NCBI GenBank assembly: GCA_964411235.1
Contig: CAYPKE010000037.1
Location: 1 to 18,010 of the forward strand
Direction: 5' to 3'
DNA: 18,010 nucleotides
Source: JAAYKM01 sp964411235
Lineage (GTDB): Bacteria; Desulfobacterota; Syntrophia; Syntrophales; JAAYKM01
Positions within the stretch are counted from its first letter, which is position 1. Each line of letters starts with the position of its first letter. Positions 1 through 7,236 of this stretch are shown here, piece by piece. Under the pieces are notes generated by a model. The model did no database searches and was not told the origin of the DNA. It saw only the letters and a program-made list of their open reading frames with translations. A program made the translations under genes and the position numbers.

Positions 1-10
1 AGCATGGATC

Positions 11-412
11 ATGAGCGCCAAAAGTAAACCGGTCATTCTGGTCGTTGACGATGAGGAAAGCATCCGCCGCAACCTCCGCGAGTACCTGCAGGACGAGGGA
101 TTTGATGTCCAGACGGCAGAGAGCGGCGAGGAAGCCTTGGATTTGCTGCCTCTCCTGAAGCCCGACCTAGCCGTCGTGGATATCCGCCTGCCCGGGATGG
201 ACGGCAATGCCTTCATCATGGAAGCGCACCGATTGTGCCCGTCCATGCGGTTTCTCGTTTTTACGGGCTCAATTGAATATTCGCTTCCTCCGGAACTTCA
301 GGCCATGGGGCTTGCGGAGGAGCACGTTCTAAGGAAACCCCTGCAAAACCTGTCCGTCATGTCCGAGCGGATTGAAATGCAAATCGGCACAAGGAGCATA
401 AGACATGAATGA
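11..412 (+). CDS. Receiver-only response regulator (CheY-like)
   Basis: This 133-residue protein is a single receiver domain with no output domain. The acidic pair is D13-D14, the phosphoacceptor is D57 (in VVDIRLPGMDG), the conserved Thr is T85 and the conserved Lys is K109 followed by Pro. By family knowledge it would accept phosphate from a histidine kinase and act through protein contact, or shuttle phosphate in a relay. The ATG at 11 is followed by the gene for a hybrid kinase that it overlaps by 8 bases, so the two are almost certainly co-transcribed and work together. Only 10 bases precede the start, so its ribosome site and promoter are not visible. An upstream gene may end in an ATGA overlap at 11-14, but four codons are too few to say. 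Cytoplasmic. Confidence 0.93.
   Translation: MSAKSKPVILVVDDEESIRRNLREYLQDEGFDVQTAESGEEALDLLPLLKPDLAVVDIRLPGMDGNAFIMEAHRLCPSMRFLVFTGSIEYSLPPELQAMGLAEEHVLRKPLQNLSVMSERIEMQIGTRSIRHE
391..396 (+). promoter_or_regulatory. Ribosome binding site of the hybrid kinase
   Basis: AAGGAG lies 8 bases before the ATG at 405, inside the 3' end of the response-regulator gene. It supports that start and fits coupled translation of the two genes. Confidence 0.7.
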
Positions 413-3400
413 ACCGACCAGGCTTCTGACCATCGATGACGAAGAACCGATCCGGAGAGCCCTGCGCGCTTTTTTTGAAGACATGGGCTTTGTTGTTTCC
501 GAAGCCCCCGATGGCGCATCCGGATTATCCGGTTTCAGGGAAAATAAACCGGACATCGTCCTGGTCGATCTAAAAATGCCGGGGATTTCGGGCCTGGAAG
601 TAATCGCGGCCCTGACCGCGGAAGCACCGGAAACACCGGTGATCGTCCTTTCCGGCACAGGAATTCTTGACGACGCCGTCGAGGCCATCCGCGCCGGTGC
701 CTGGGATTACGTTACCAAACCGATCGCGGACATGGCGACCCTGCATCATGTCGTTACGGCAACCCTGGAACGGGCCCACCTGCGGACGGAAATCCGTCTC
801 TATCGGGAACACCTGGAAGAAGAAGTCGCCTTGCGAACCCGGGAACTCAACGGGCTGAACAGTCGCTTGAAGGCGGTCACCGAAGCCACCCGATCCATTG
901 CCCGCAGCTCCGGCCTGAAGGAAGTGACACACCTCCTTTTAAAGGAGTTTGCCTGTAAACTGTCCGCCGAGGGCGGTAGCCTCTACCTCGTCGAGGCAAA
1001 TCATCTGGTCCTGAAAGAGGTTCTCGATCCCGGCCACGCAGCGGAAACCATCGCGTTGCCTCTTTCGCCCCACACACTGATCGGACGGGCCATCACAGAG
1101 AAAATTCCCTTGTACCGTGAAAACCTTGCTCAGGACCAGACCTTGATGCCGAGTGGCTGGAAAGGCTACCAAGACGGCTCCTGCCTCGTTTTTCCCTTGA
1201 TAGACAACGAGGGATCCCCCCTGGGCTGCCTTTCACTCCACAACAAGAGGCCTCCCCCCTTCACGGGTCAGGACCGGGAAATCGGCACGCTTTTGGCTTC
1301 CTACGGCTGCGAAGCCCTGAGAGCGTCACGCACGGCGGATGCGCTCCGGGAAAGCGAACAGCGCTATCGCGACCTGATCGAGAATTTGACCGATATTGTC
1401 TGGTCTGCGGACAGAGACGGAACTCTTTTGTTCATCAACGCCGCAGTCGAGAGACTCGTCGGCTACACACCGGAAGAGGTCGTTGGCAGCAATTTCACGC
1501 GGTTCTTCCCTGAAACGGAGCATCCGCGCTTGCTTGCCAATTACGGAAGGGTTCTGTCGGGGGAAACCGCCCGCGAAGAATACGAGCTGTTCTCCAAGAG
1601 CGGCTTACATCAGTGGATTCGCACGGCGACACACCCTGTGATCCGGCAGGGCCGGGTGGTGGGCGCCCAGGGCATCATCACGGATATCTCCGCACGGAAA
1701 ACAGCGGAGTTGCAGAATGCCAAGCGGACGGAAGAACTGGCCCTGCTTAACAGCCTGGCGCGCTCGATCGGAACCGACCTTTCCCGTCAATCCGTCGCGG
1801 ACCGTGCACTGGAACACATCGATCAGGCTTTCAGGCCTGATGTATCGGTGATCTTCCTGCGCGAAGGGAATGACCTGACCCTGCTCAAACAGTTTTCCCA
1901 AACCGGGGTGGCCATCGATGAGGGAGAAACGTGCCACCAACTGGGTGAATGCCTTTGCGGGTTGGCGCTGGCCGATGGAGAAACCGTTTTTTCCCCGGAC
2001 ATCCACGCCGATCCCCGTTGCATCCGCAGTGAATGCAAGAAGGCGGGGATTAACTCCTATATGGCAACGCCGTTGCGCAGCGGAAAGGAGATCATGGGAA
2101 TCCTCGGCATTGCTTCCCTGAAACCGAAAAGCCTCGCAGAACAGGCGCCTTTCCTGGAGGCCATGGCCAATGAAATATCCGGAGGTCTGCGCAACGCCAT
2201 CCTCTACGAGAGAGCCCAGAATTACGCTCGGGAGCTGCAGCAGCGGCTGAGAGAAATTGAAATCAAGGAGAGGGAAAAGGAAGACTTGTCCCTTCAACTG
2301 CGGCAGGTTCAGAAGATGGAGGCCATCGGCACCCTGGCGGGAGGCATCGCCCATGATTTCAACAATATCCTTGCCCCGATCATCGCCTATACCGAGCTGT
2401 CACTCATGTATATCAAACCGGAAAGCGAGATCCGCAAATATCTGGAGGGAATCCTGGCGGCGGGAAGCCGTGCCAAGGACCTGGTGCAGCAAATCCTGAG
2501 CTTCAGCCGAAAAACAGAACAGGAAAGAAAGCCGACGCACCTGAGCCCCCTGATTAAGGAAACCATGAAGTTCCTCCGTTCCAGCCTTCCCAGCACGATC
2601 GACCTTCGCCTGGATGTCAAGACCGAATCGGACACCGTTCTGGCCGACCCGACAGAAGTGCACCAGGTCCTGATGAATCTCTGCACCAACGCGTACCATG
2701 CCATGATGGACAAAGGCGGAACACTAGAGGTCATCCTCCGTCTCGAATCCCTGAGCAGAGAGGAAGCCAAGGAAATCCCCGGTCTGGAAGCGGGGGAATA
2801 CGTGGTGCTCCGGGTAAAGGACACGGGGCACGGTATTGACACGGCCGTTCTGGAACGGATTTTCGATCCTTATTTTACAACTAAGGAAGTGGGACGGGGA
2901 ACGGGTCTCGGGCTTTCGGTCGTGCACGGCATCGTGACCGCAAGCGGCGGCGCCGTCCGGGTGCAAAGCATAAAGAACGCCGGCACCACGTTTGCCGTTT
3001 ACTGGCCCTTAATCGAAAAACAAGCCGCGGCAGCGAGCCAAAGGGAGGCATCCCTCCTGCCCAAGGGCAGCGAAAGGATTCTTCTGGTGGACGATGACGT
3101 CTGGGTGGCCGAAGTCTGCCGGAGCATGCTGGAACGGCTGGGATACCGGATTACATTAAAAACGGACAGTGAAGCCGCCATGGAAGAATTCCGCGCCAAT
3201 TCCCATACTTACCATCTCGTGATCAGCGACATGACCATGCCTCATTTGACCGGGGCGGATTTAGCCAAGGCATTTCTGGCCATACGATCCGAGCTTCCCT
3301 TCATCCTTTGCACCGGATTCAGCGAACTGATCGACGAGGCGAAAGCAAGAGAAATCGGCATCCGCGCCCTGATCATGAAACCCATTGAATTTTCGGTCCT

Positions 3401-3455
3401 GGCAGAAACGGTCCGGGCGGTACTGGACGGTAGCACCCCGCCAAGCCCCGCATGA
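405..3455 (+). CDS. Hybrid sensor histidine kinase, REC-GAF-PAS-GAF-HisKA-HATPase-REC
   Basis: A 1016-residue cytoplasmic sensor kinase without signal peptide or membrane segment. Order of domains: receiver 1 (about 5-120; D55, K105 in TKP), a coiled linker (about 125-155), GAF 1 (about 157-305), PAS (about 315-433, ending in the usual 'DISARKTAE' exit), GAF 2 (about 445-600), a charged coiled coil (about 605-640), HisKA with H650 in LAGGIAHDFNN, HATPase_c (N-box N758, G1 box DTGHG from D806, G2 box GRGTGLGL), and receiver 2 (about 890-1008; D942, K992). All catalytic residues needed for autophosphorylation and transfer are present. GAF 2 carries an unusual cysteine group (C510, C515, C517, C539, C544). 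With a receiver at each end and a free receiver encoded just upstream, the kinase probably sits in a multistep phosphorelay; the stimulus is not readable from the sequence. No DNA-binding partner lies in the window. Confidence 0.95.
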   Translation: MNEPTRLLTIDDEEPIRRALRAFFEDMGFVVSEAPDGASGLSGFRENKPDIVLVDLKMPGISGLEVIAALTAEAPETPVIVLSGTGILDDAVEAIRAGAWDYVTKPIADMATLHHVVTATLERAHLRTEIRLYREHLEEEVALRTRELNGLNSRLKAVTEATRSIARSSGLKEVTHLLLKEFACKLSAEGGSLYLVEANHLVLKEVLDPGHAAETIALPLSPHTLIGRAITEKIPLYRENLAQDQTLMPSGWKGYQDGSCLVFPLIDNEGSPLGCLSLHNKRPPPFTGQDREIGTLLASYGCEALRASRTADALRESEQRYRDLIENLTDIVWSADRDGTLLFINAAVERLVGYTPEEVVGSNFTRFFPETEHPRLLANYGRVLSGETAREEYELFSKSGLHQWIRTATHPVIRQGRVVGAQGIITDISARKTAELQNAKRTEELALLNSLARSIGTDLSRQSVADRALEHIDQAFRPDVSVIFLREGNDLTLLKQFSQTGVAIDEGETCHQLGECLCGLALADGETVFSPDIHADPRCIRSECKKAGINSYMATPLRSGKEIMGILGIASLKPKSLAEQAPFLEAMANEISGGLRNAILYERAQNYARELQQRLREIEIKEREKEDLSLQLRQVQKMEAIGTLAGGIAHDFNNILAPIIAYTELSLMYIKPESEIRKYLEGILAAGSRAKDLVQQILSFSRKTEQERKPTHLSPLIKETMKFLRSSLPSTIDLRLDVKTESDTVLADPTEVHQVLMNLCTNAYHAMMDKGGTLEVILRLESLSREEAKEIPGLEAGEYVVLRVKDTGHGIDTAVLERIFDPYFTTKEVGRGTGLGLSVVHGIVTASGGAVRVQSIKNAGTTFAVYWPLIEKQAAAASQREASLLPKGSERILLVDDDVWVAEVCRSMLERLGYRITLKTDSEAAMEEFRANSHTYHLVISDMTMPHLTGADLAKAFLAIRSELPFILCTGFSELIDEAKAREIGIRALIMKPIEFSVLAETVRAVLDGSTPPSPA

Positions 3456-3508
3456 AGGCCTTTTCATGCAGGGTCATCGCTGCCGAATGATGCCTGAAGC
3501 CCTGAAGC

Positions 3509-3946
3509 CTAAAAACTGTTCAACAGTTCCGCCAGGCTGATCACCCATTGTCCCCGCCCCTCATGGACATAAATCCCGATCTGGGCGATCAGGGACCAGG
3601 CGGCGGCAAACTGAGCCAGGGCAAAGCCCGCGACCGTGAACTGGCTGACGCTGACGAGGCCGATACCGAATTGGGAAAGGGTGATAACGCCGCAGGCGAA
3701 CTGGCCGATCGCGATAATTCCCCTGGCCGGTACCGGCATCCGGTTCGGCCGGTACTTGAAAGAAATGTGCAACAGGGGCCAGCCCAGCAGCGTCGCTTGT
3801 GACTTGTAATCAAAACCCCAGCCGTCCCATTTTTCCCTTGCCGGATAAGGCGCCCCGCAATGGGGACAGGTCATGGCATCCGTGGATATTTCCTTTTCAC
3901 AAACCCGGCAGGGTTTCATCATGTTCTGTCCGGTATTGATTTTCAC
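3509..3946 (-). CDS. Zinc-ribbon protein with five Gln-Phe decapeptide repeats
   Basis: A 145-residue protein of unknown function. An N-terminal zinc ribbon has two CxxC pairs (C13/C16 and C27/C30, the second in CPHCG). A central stretch (about 41-65) has GWPLLHISF, then residues 76-125 form five consecutive 10-residue units, each with Gln at position 7 followed by Phe (Ile in the last): GIIAIGQFAC, GVITLSQFGI, GLVSVSQFTV, AGFALAQFAA, AWSLIAQIGI. The units are hydrophobic and small-residue rich, so they could be membrane-associated or form a regular solenoid. The start is GTG at 3946, chosen because GGAGGG lies 8 bases upstream; the ATG pair at residues 9-10 lacks such a site. It begins 27 bases after the HerA-like ATPase gene, so the two are likely one operon. 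I do not recognise a named family. Confidence 0.8.
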   Translation of the reverse strand: MKINTGQNMMKPCRVCEKEISTDAMTCPHCGAPYPAREKWDGWGFDYKSQATLLGWPLLHISFKYRPNRMPVPARGIIAIGQFACGVITLSQFGIGLVSVSQFTVAGFALAQFAAAWSLIAQIGIYVHEGRGQWVISLAELLNSF

Positions 3947-3973
3947 AGTGTCATCCCTCCCTGATGCTCACCC

Positions 3974-5467
3974 CTAACGACGCCCCGATCCGCCCAGAAT
4001 GCCGCCCAGGACGCCGCGCAAAATCTGGCGGCCGATTTGACTGCCCACGGTGCGGGCGGCCTGTTTCGCCAGGGCCTGCACCATGCCCTCGCGTTTTTTG
4101 TTCCCCCAGAGGATCTCTCCCAATCCTCCGCCGCCGCGATCCCCCTGCGTTTCTGCTTCCGGCCGAACCGGCTCCGCCTTTTCCGCCTCCGCAGCTGCCG
4201 CCTTCCCCGCCAGAATCTCGTAGGCCGATTCGCGATTGACACGGGTATCGTACTTGCCGCCAATCGGGCTCCGTGAACGGATGACGGCGGTTTCTTCCGG
4301 GGTTATCGCCCCCATCCGGCAGCGGGGCGGGCAAATCAGGGTTCGTTCCACCGGCATCGGAATCCCCTTGTTTTGAAGCGTGGAAACCAGGGCCTCGCCG
4401 ACGGCGAGTTGGGAAATGACTTCCGCCACGTTGAATTTCGGATTGGCGACAAATGTTTCGGCGGCGGTATGCACCGCTTTCTGATCCCGTGGCGTATAGG
4501 CCCGCAGGGCGTGCTGGATGCGGTTTCCGAGCTGGCCCAGAATTTCGTTCGGCACATCATCGGGAAACTGGGAACAGAAATACACCCCTACGCCTTTGGA
4601 GCGGATCAGCCGAACGACCTGCTCCACCCTTTGACGCAGCGCCGGCGGCGCACCGTCGAACAACAGATGGGCCTCATCGAAAAAGAAGACCAGCTTCGGC
4701 CGGTCCAGGTCCCCGACCTCCGGCAGGTTCTCGAACAATTCCGACAGCAGCCACAGGAGGAAACTTGAATAGAGTTTCGGCTTAAGGAGCAGCCGATCCG
4801 CCTTGAGGATGCCGATCACGCCGCGGCCGCTCAGGTCGGTCCGCATCAGATCGGGCAGTTCGAGGGCCGGTTCGCCGAACAGGAATTCGCCGCCGTCCCG
4901 CTCCAGTGTCAGCAGGGCGCGCTGCACGGCAGCCACGGATTGCGTGCTGACCAGGCCGTATCGCTTGGAAATTTCCGCACGGTTCTCCGCTACGAAGCCC
5001 AGGAGAGCCCGCAGGTCGTCGAGATCGAGCAGGAGCAGTCCCTGATCGTCCGCGAGCTTGAAGGCGATTTCGAGCATGCCGGTCTGCGTGTCGTTAAGAG
5101 CGAGCATCCGCCCCAGCAGTGTCGGGCCGACCTCGCTCACGGTGGCTCTTACGGGATGCCCTGCCTCACCGAAAACATCCCAGAAGATCACGGGATTCGC
5201 CTCCTGGGCATACCCATCGATACCCGTTTCAGCGGCCCGCTGCAGGAGTTTCTCGCTGGGCGTGCCCGCCACCGCCAATCCCGACACATCGCCCTTCACA
5301 TCGGCCATAAAGACCGGAACTCCCAGGCGGGAAAACCCCTCCGCCAAGACCATCAGGGAAACGGTTTTGCCGGTACCCGTCGCACCGGCGACAAGGCCGT
5401 GGCGATTGCCATACTTTGCCGACAGGTGAACGGGATGATCCCCTTTGCCGATCAGGATCTGTTCCAT
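3974..5467 (-). CDS. yjgR: HerA-like ATPase, YjgR family (DUF853)
   Basis: A 497-residue P-loop ATPase close in length and layout to E. coli YjgR, of the HerA/FtsK superfamily. Walker A is GATGTGKT at residues 28-35; the segment PVFMADVKGDVSGLA (51-65) is typical of DUF853; Walker B is FFFDEAHLLF with D264 and E265; a glycine-rich tail ends in GVLGGILGGSGRR. HerA relatives form hexameric rings that move DNA or partner proteins; the role of YjgR itself is not settled. The start is the ATG at 5467 because GGAGGAGGA lies 5 bases upstream; an in-frame TTG at 5518 would add 17 residues overlapping the SDR stop but has no reason to be preferred. It is 47 bases downstream of the SDR gene and 27 bases upstream of the zinc-ribbon gene, all on the same strand. 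Cytoplasmic. Confidence 0.93.
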   Translation of the reverse strand: MEQILIGKGDHPVHLSAKYGNRHGLVAGATGTGKTVSLMVLAEGFSRLGVPVFMADVKGDVSGLAVAGTPSEKLLQRAAETGIDGYAQEANPVIFWDVFGEAGHPVRATVSEVGPTLLGRMLALNDTQTGMLEIAFKLADDQGLLLLDLDDLRALLGFVAENRAEISKRYGLVSTQSVAAVQRALLTLERDGGEFLFGEPALELPDLMRTDLSGRGVIGILKADRLLLKPKLYSSFLLWLLSELFENLPEVGDLDRPKLVFFFDEAHLLFDGAPPALRQRVEQVVRLIRSKGVGVYFCSQFPDDVPNEILGQLGNRIQHALRAYTPRDQKAVHTAAETFVANPKFNVAEVISQLAVGEALVSTLQNKGIPMPVERTLICPPRCRMGAITPEETAVIRSRSPIGGKYDTRVNRESAYEILAGKAAAAEAEKAEPVRPEAETQGDRGGGGLGEILWGNKKREGMVQALAKQAARTVGSQIGRQILRGVLGGILGGSGRR

Positions 5468-5472
5468 GAAAA

Positions 5473-5481
5473 TCCTCCTCC
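5473..5481 (-). promoter_or_regulatory. Strong ribosome binding site fixing the yjgR start
   Basis: On the minus strand GGAGGAGGA is followed by 5 bases and the ATG at 5467. This decides between that ATG and the upstream in-frame TTG at 5518. Confidence 0.75.
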
Positions 5482-5514
5482 AGTATCCGGAATTTTTGAT
5501 GCCCGCTGCATTAT

Positions 5515-6144
5515 TCAATAGGTCAACAGGGGCGTCTTGCGAAAGTGTTTCGGCTTCTTCAGTTCTTTCAGGATAAAATCGGCCACATCCATGCGGGATA
5601 TTTTCCCCGCCTTGACGCCTTCCAGCTTGATGAGTACACGATATTCCCCGGTACGGGGCCCGTTGGTCAGAAACCCCGGCCGGACAATCATCCAGGGAAT
5701 ACGGCTGGCCCTGATCAACGCCTCTTCCCGTTCCTTGTCCGCGTAAATGGTTTTAAGAAGGAGGGGATTGAACACCCGGTCATAGAAGAAGCCGCCGTGT
5801 CCCTTGCTGTCTCCCGCCCCGATGCCGGTCACGGCGACGAACCTCTGCTTCGCCCCCCTGCCCATGGCGGCGATGATGTTGGCCGCCCCTTTGGAAAAGA
5901 CATCGACCTGTTTCCAGGTCGGCATGATCCCGATACAGGAGCATACGGCGTCCTGTCCGGCAACCAGGGCTGCAACCGCATCCGGGTCTCTGATATCGCC
6001 CTCGATTATTTTCAGCCTCGGATGGTCTGTTTTTAATTTTTCCTTGTTACGCACCAGGGCCGTCACATTGTGCCCTTCCGCCAAAGCCAGGGTCGCCAGC
6101 GCCTTCCCGATGCCGCGGGTCGCCCCGATGATTCCGATTTTCAC
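5515..6144 (-). CDS. Atypical short-chain dehydrogenase (NAD(P)-binding, NmrA-like)
   Basis: A protein of 209 residues with an N-terminal Rossmann motif, KIGIIGATRGIGKA, then a conserved acidic position in the 'IIEGDIRDPDAV' segment and a late RPGFLTNGP motif, as in the NAD(P)H-binding atypical SDRs (BVR-B/NmrA-like). Members reduce small substrates or act as redox sensors; the substrate cannot be read here. I prefer the GTG at 6144: AAGGAG (6151-6156) lies 6 bases upstream of it, whereas it directly abuts the ATG at 6150, leaving no spacing. The GTG start also gives the usual Rossmann beginning (M)KIGIIGATRG. The gene sits 106 bases after the kinase-fold gene and 47 bases before yjgR on the same strand. 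Cytoplasmic. Confidence 0.9.
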   Translation of the reverse strand: MKIGIIGATRGIGKALATLALAEGHNVTALVRNKEKLKTDHPRLKIIEGDIRDPDAVAALVAGQDAVCSCIGIMPTWKQVDVFSKGAANIIAAMGRGAKQRFVAVTGIGAGDSKGHGGFFYDRVFNPLLLKTIYADKEREEALIRASRIPWMIVRPGFLTNGPRTGEYRVLIKLEGVKAGKISRMDVADFILKELKKPKHFRKTPLLTY

Positions 6145-6256
6145 GTACATCTCCTTTGCTTTTCTTTCGAATTAGATCGCCTGGACCCGTCGATCTTCCG
6201 GTTCGGTCAACATGCGGTCTGGTTTCCGGCAGAAAGGATGTTCTCCCGCCTCCACG

Positions 6257-7018
6257 TTATGGGCGTTCTGTGCCCCCTTCTTTTGATCCGTTTCCCATGT
6301 CACGCAGAAAACGGGCCTTGTCCTTTTCGAAACGTCGCCGCCTTAAAACGCCGGGCCCCGGTATCGGCCGGAGGGCGTCGAGGTCGATGAACAGGACCCG
6401 GCCGTCCCGGCAGATCAGGTTGCTATGCTTCAGGTCACCATGGCTGATTCCCTGACGGGACAAAAGTTCGAGGACGGTGACGACCTGTTCGATCAGACGG
6501 CGCCGCTCTTCCGGTGAAGAGGACGGGTCCTGCAGAACCGCGTGCAACGGCGGCCCCTCGACGTATTCGTAGAGAAAATAGGACTGCCACAGCACGATGC
6601 CGCGATACTCGTCTATGTAGCCCAACGGCTGCGGGGTTCGAATTCCCAGGCTGTGCAGGCAGTTCGCCATGATCCAGGAATGCTGCGCCCGTGATCCCTT
6701 GACGGTATGCCGCAGGGAATGGAACCATCCCAGATGACGATATCCCTTGATCACGACTTCGGATGCTCCCATATTGACACGTGAAACCAGGGACTTGCTG
6801 CCGTTTTTGAGATAGACCCCACGCTGCATCGTTTCATTAAGACCCGACGTAAGAGCAGCCAGGCCCACCTGCTCCAGAAGACGCCGGTCGGTCCTTCCTT
6901 GCCACCGGCCATGCCGCAGACCAATGGATACCGTATCGGAACCGTATATTATACCTTGATTGCGTTTAATCTGACGTTCCTTCCTTAACCTGATTCCGGC
7001 ATCGCCATTTTTCCCCAA
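6257..7018 (-). CDS. Lipopolysaccharide kinase-like protein (WaaP/InaA-type kinase fold)
   Basis: A protein of about 253 residues with a small-kinase fold. A probable ATP-binding Lys lies in VVIKGY (K91), the hinge region reads YLYEYVEGPPL-like near 148-158, the catalytic loop is HGDLKHSN (H193-N200) and the metal-binding motif is DLD (D212-D214) in place of DFG. This matches the Kdo/WaaP and InaA family, which phosphorylates lipopolysaccharide inner-core sugars in some bacteria; the substrate here is inferred only, as no LPS gene is adjacent. The start is a problem: an in-frame stop at 7031-7033 and no in-frame ATG before residue 64 leave the TTG at 7018 as the best candidate, with AGGAAAG about 6 bases upstream. 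About 218 bases separate it from the amidinotransferase gene upstream, with no clear promoter or terminator seen. Cytoplasmic or membrane-peripheral. Confidence 0.85.
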   Translation of the reverse strand: MGKNGDAGIRLRKERQIKRNQGIIYGSDTVSIGLRHGRWQGRTDRRLLEQVGLAALTSGLNETMQRGVYLKNGSKSLVSRVNMGASEVVIKGYRHLGWFHSLRHTVKGSRAQHSWIMANCLHSLGIRTPQPLGYIDEYRGIVLWQSYFLYEYVEGPPLHAVLQDPSSSPEERRRLIEQVVTVLELLSRQGISHGDLKHSNLICRDGRVLFIDLDALRPIPGPGVLRRRRFEKDKARFLRDMGNGSKEGGTERP

Positions 7019-7236
7019 GGGGTTCTTTCCTCATCCACTTTAAGGCCCAGACCGACGCAAATCCTTATGACGGCCGACGCACCTTCCTGACCCGACCGGT
7101 GTGCTCAAATATAGCAGGGAGATTAGCGGCCGCAAGCATTATTATTGAATCCGCGATCGGTACCTTATTCCCGTTACCTTGCGGCGGCTGGGACGGTTTG
7201 TTTCGGAAGCATCGCAGGCAGCAGCGCGAAAACCCT

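Noticed and set aside
1..14. End of an upstream gene overlapping the first response regulator as ATGA
   Set aside because: Only four codons would be in the window, and another frame also ends close by (TAA at 25-27), so nothing can be claimed.
1605..2354. A 249-codon minus-strand frame inside the hybrid kinase
   Set aside because: Antisense to PAS, GAF 2 and the H-box of a convincing kinase; no motif of its own.
3456..3508. A hairpin between the two convergent genes (CAGG-CATC pairing with GATG-CCTG around 3475-3505)
   Set aside because: The stem is short and bulged, and no T-run follows on either strand, so I do not call a terminator.
7019..7236. A possible missed gene or promoter in the 218-base gap before the kinase-fold gene
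   Set aside because: No ORF with a ribosome site and no good -35/-10 pair was seen; the GCGGCCGC at 7126-7133 is only a short palindrome.
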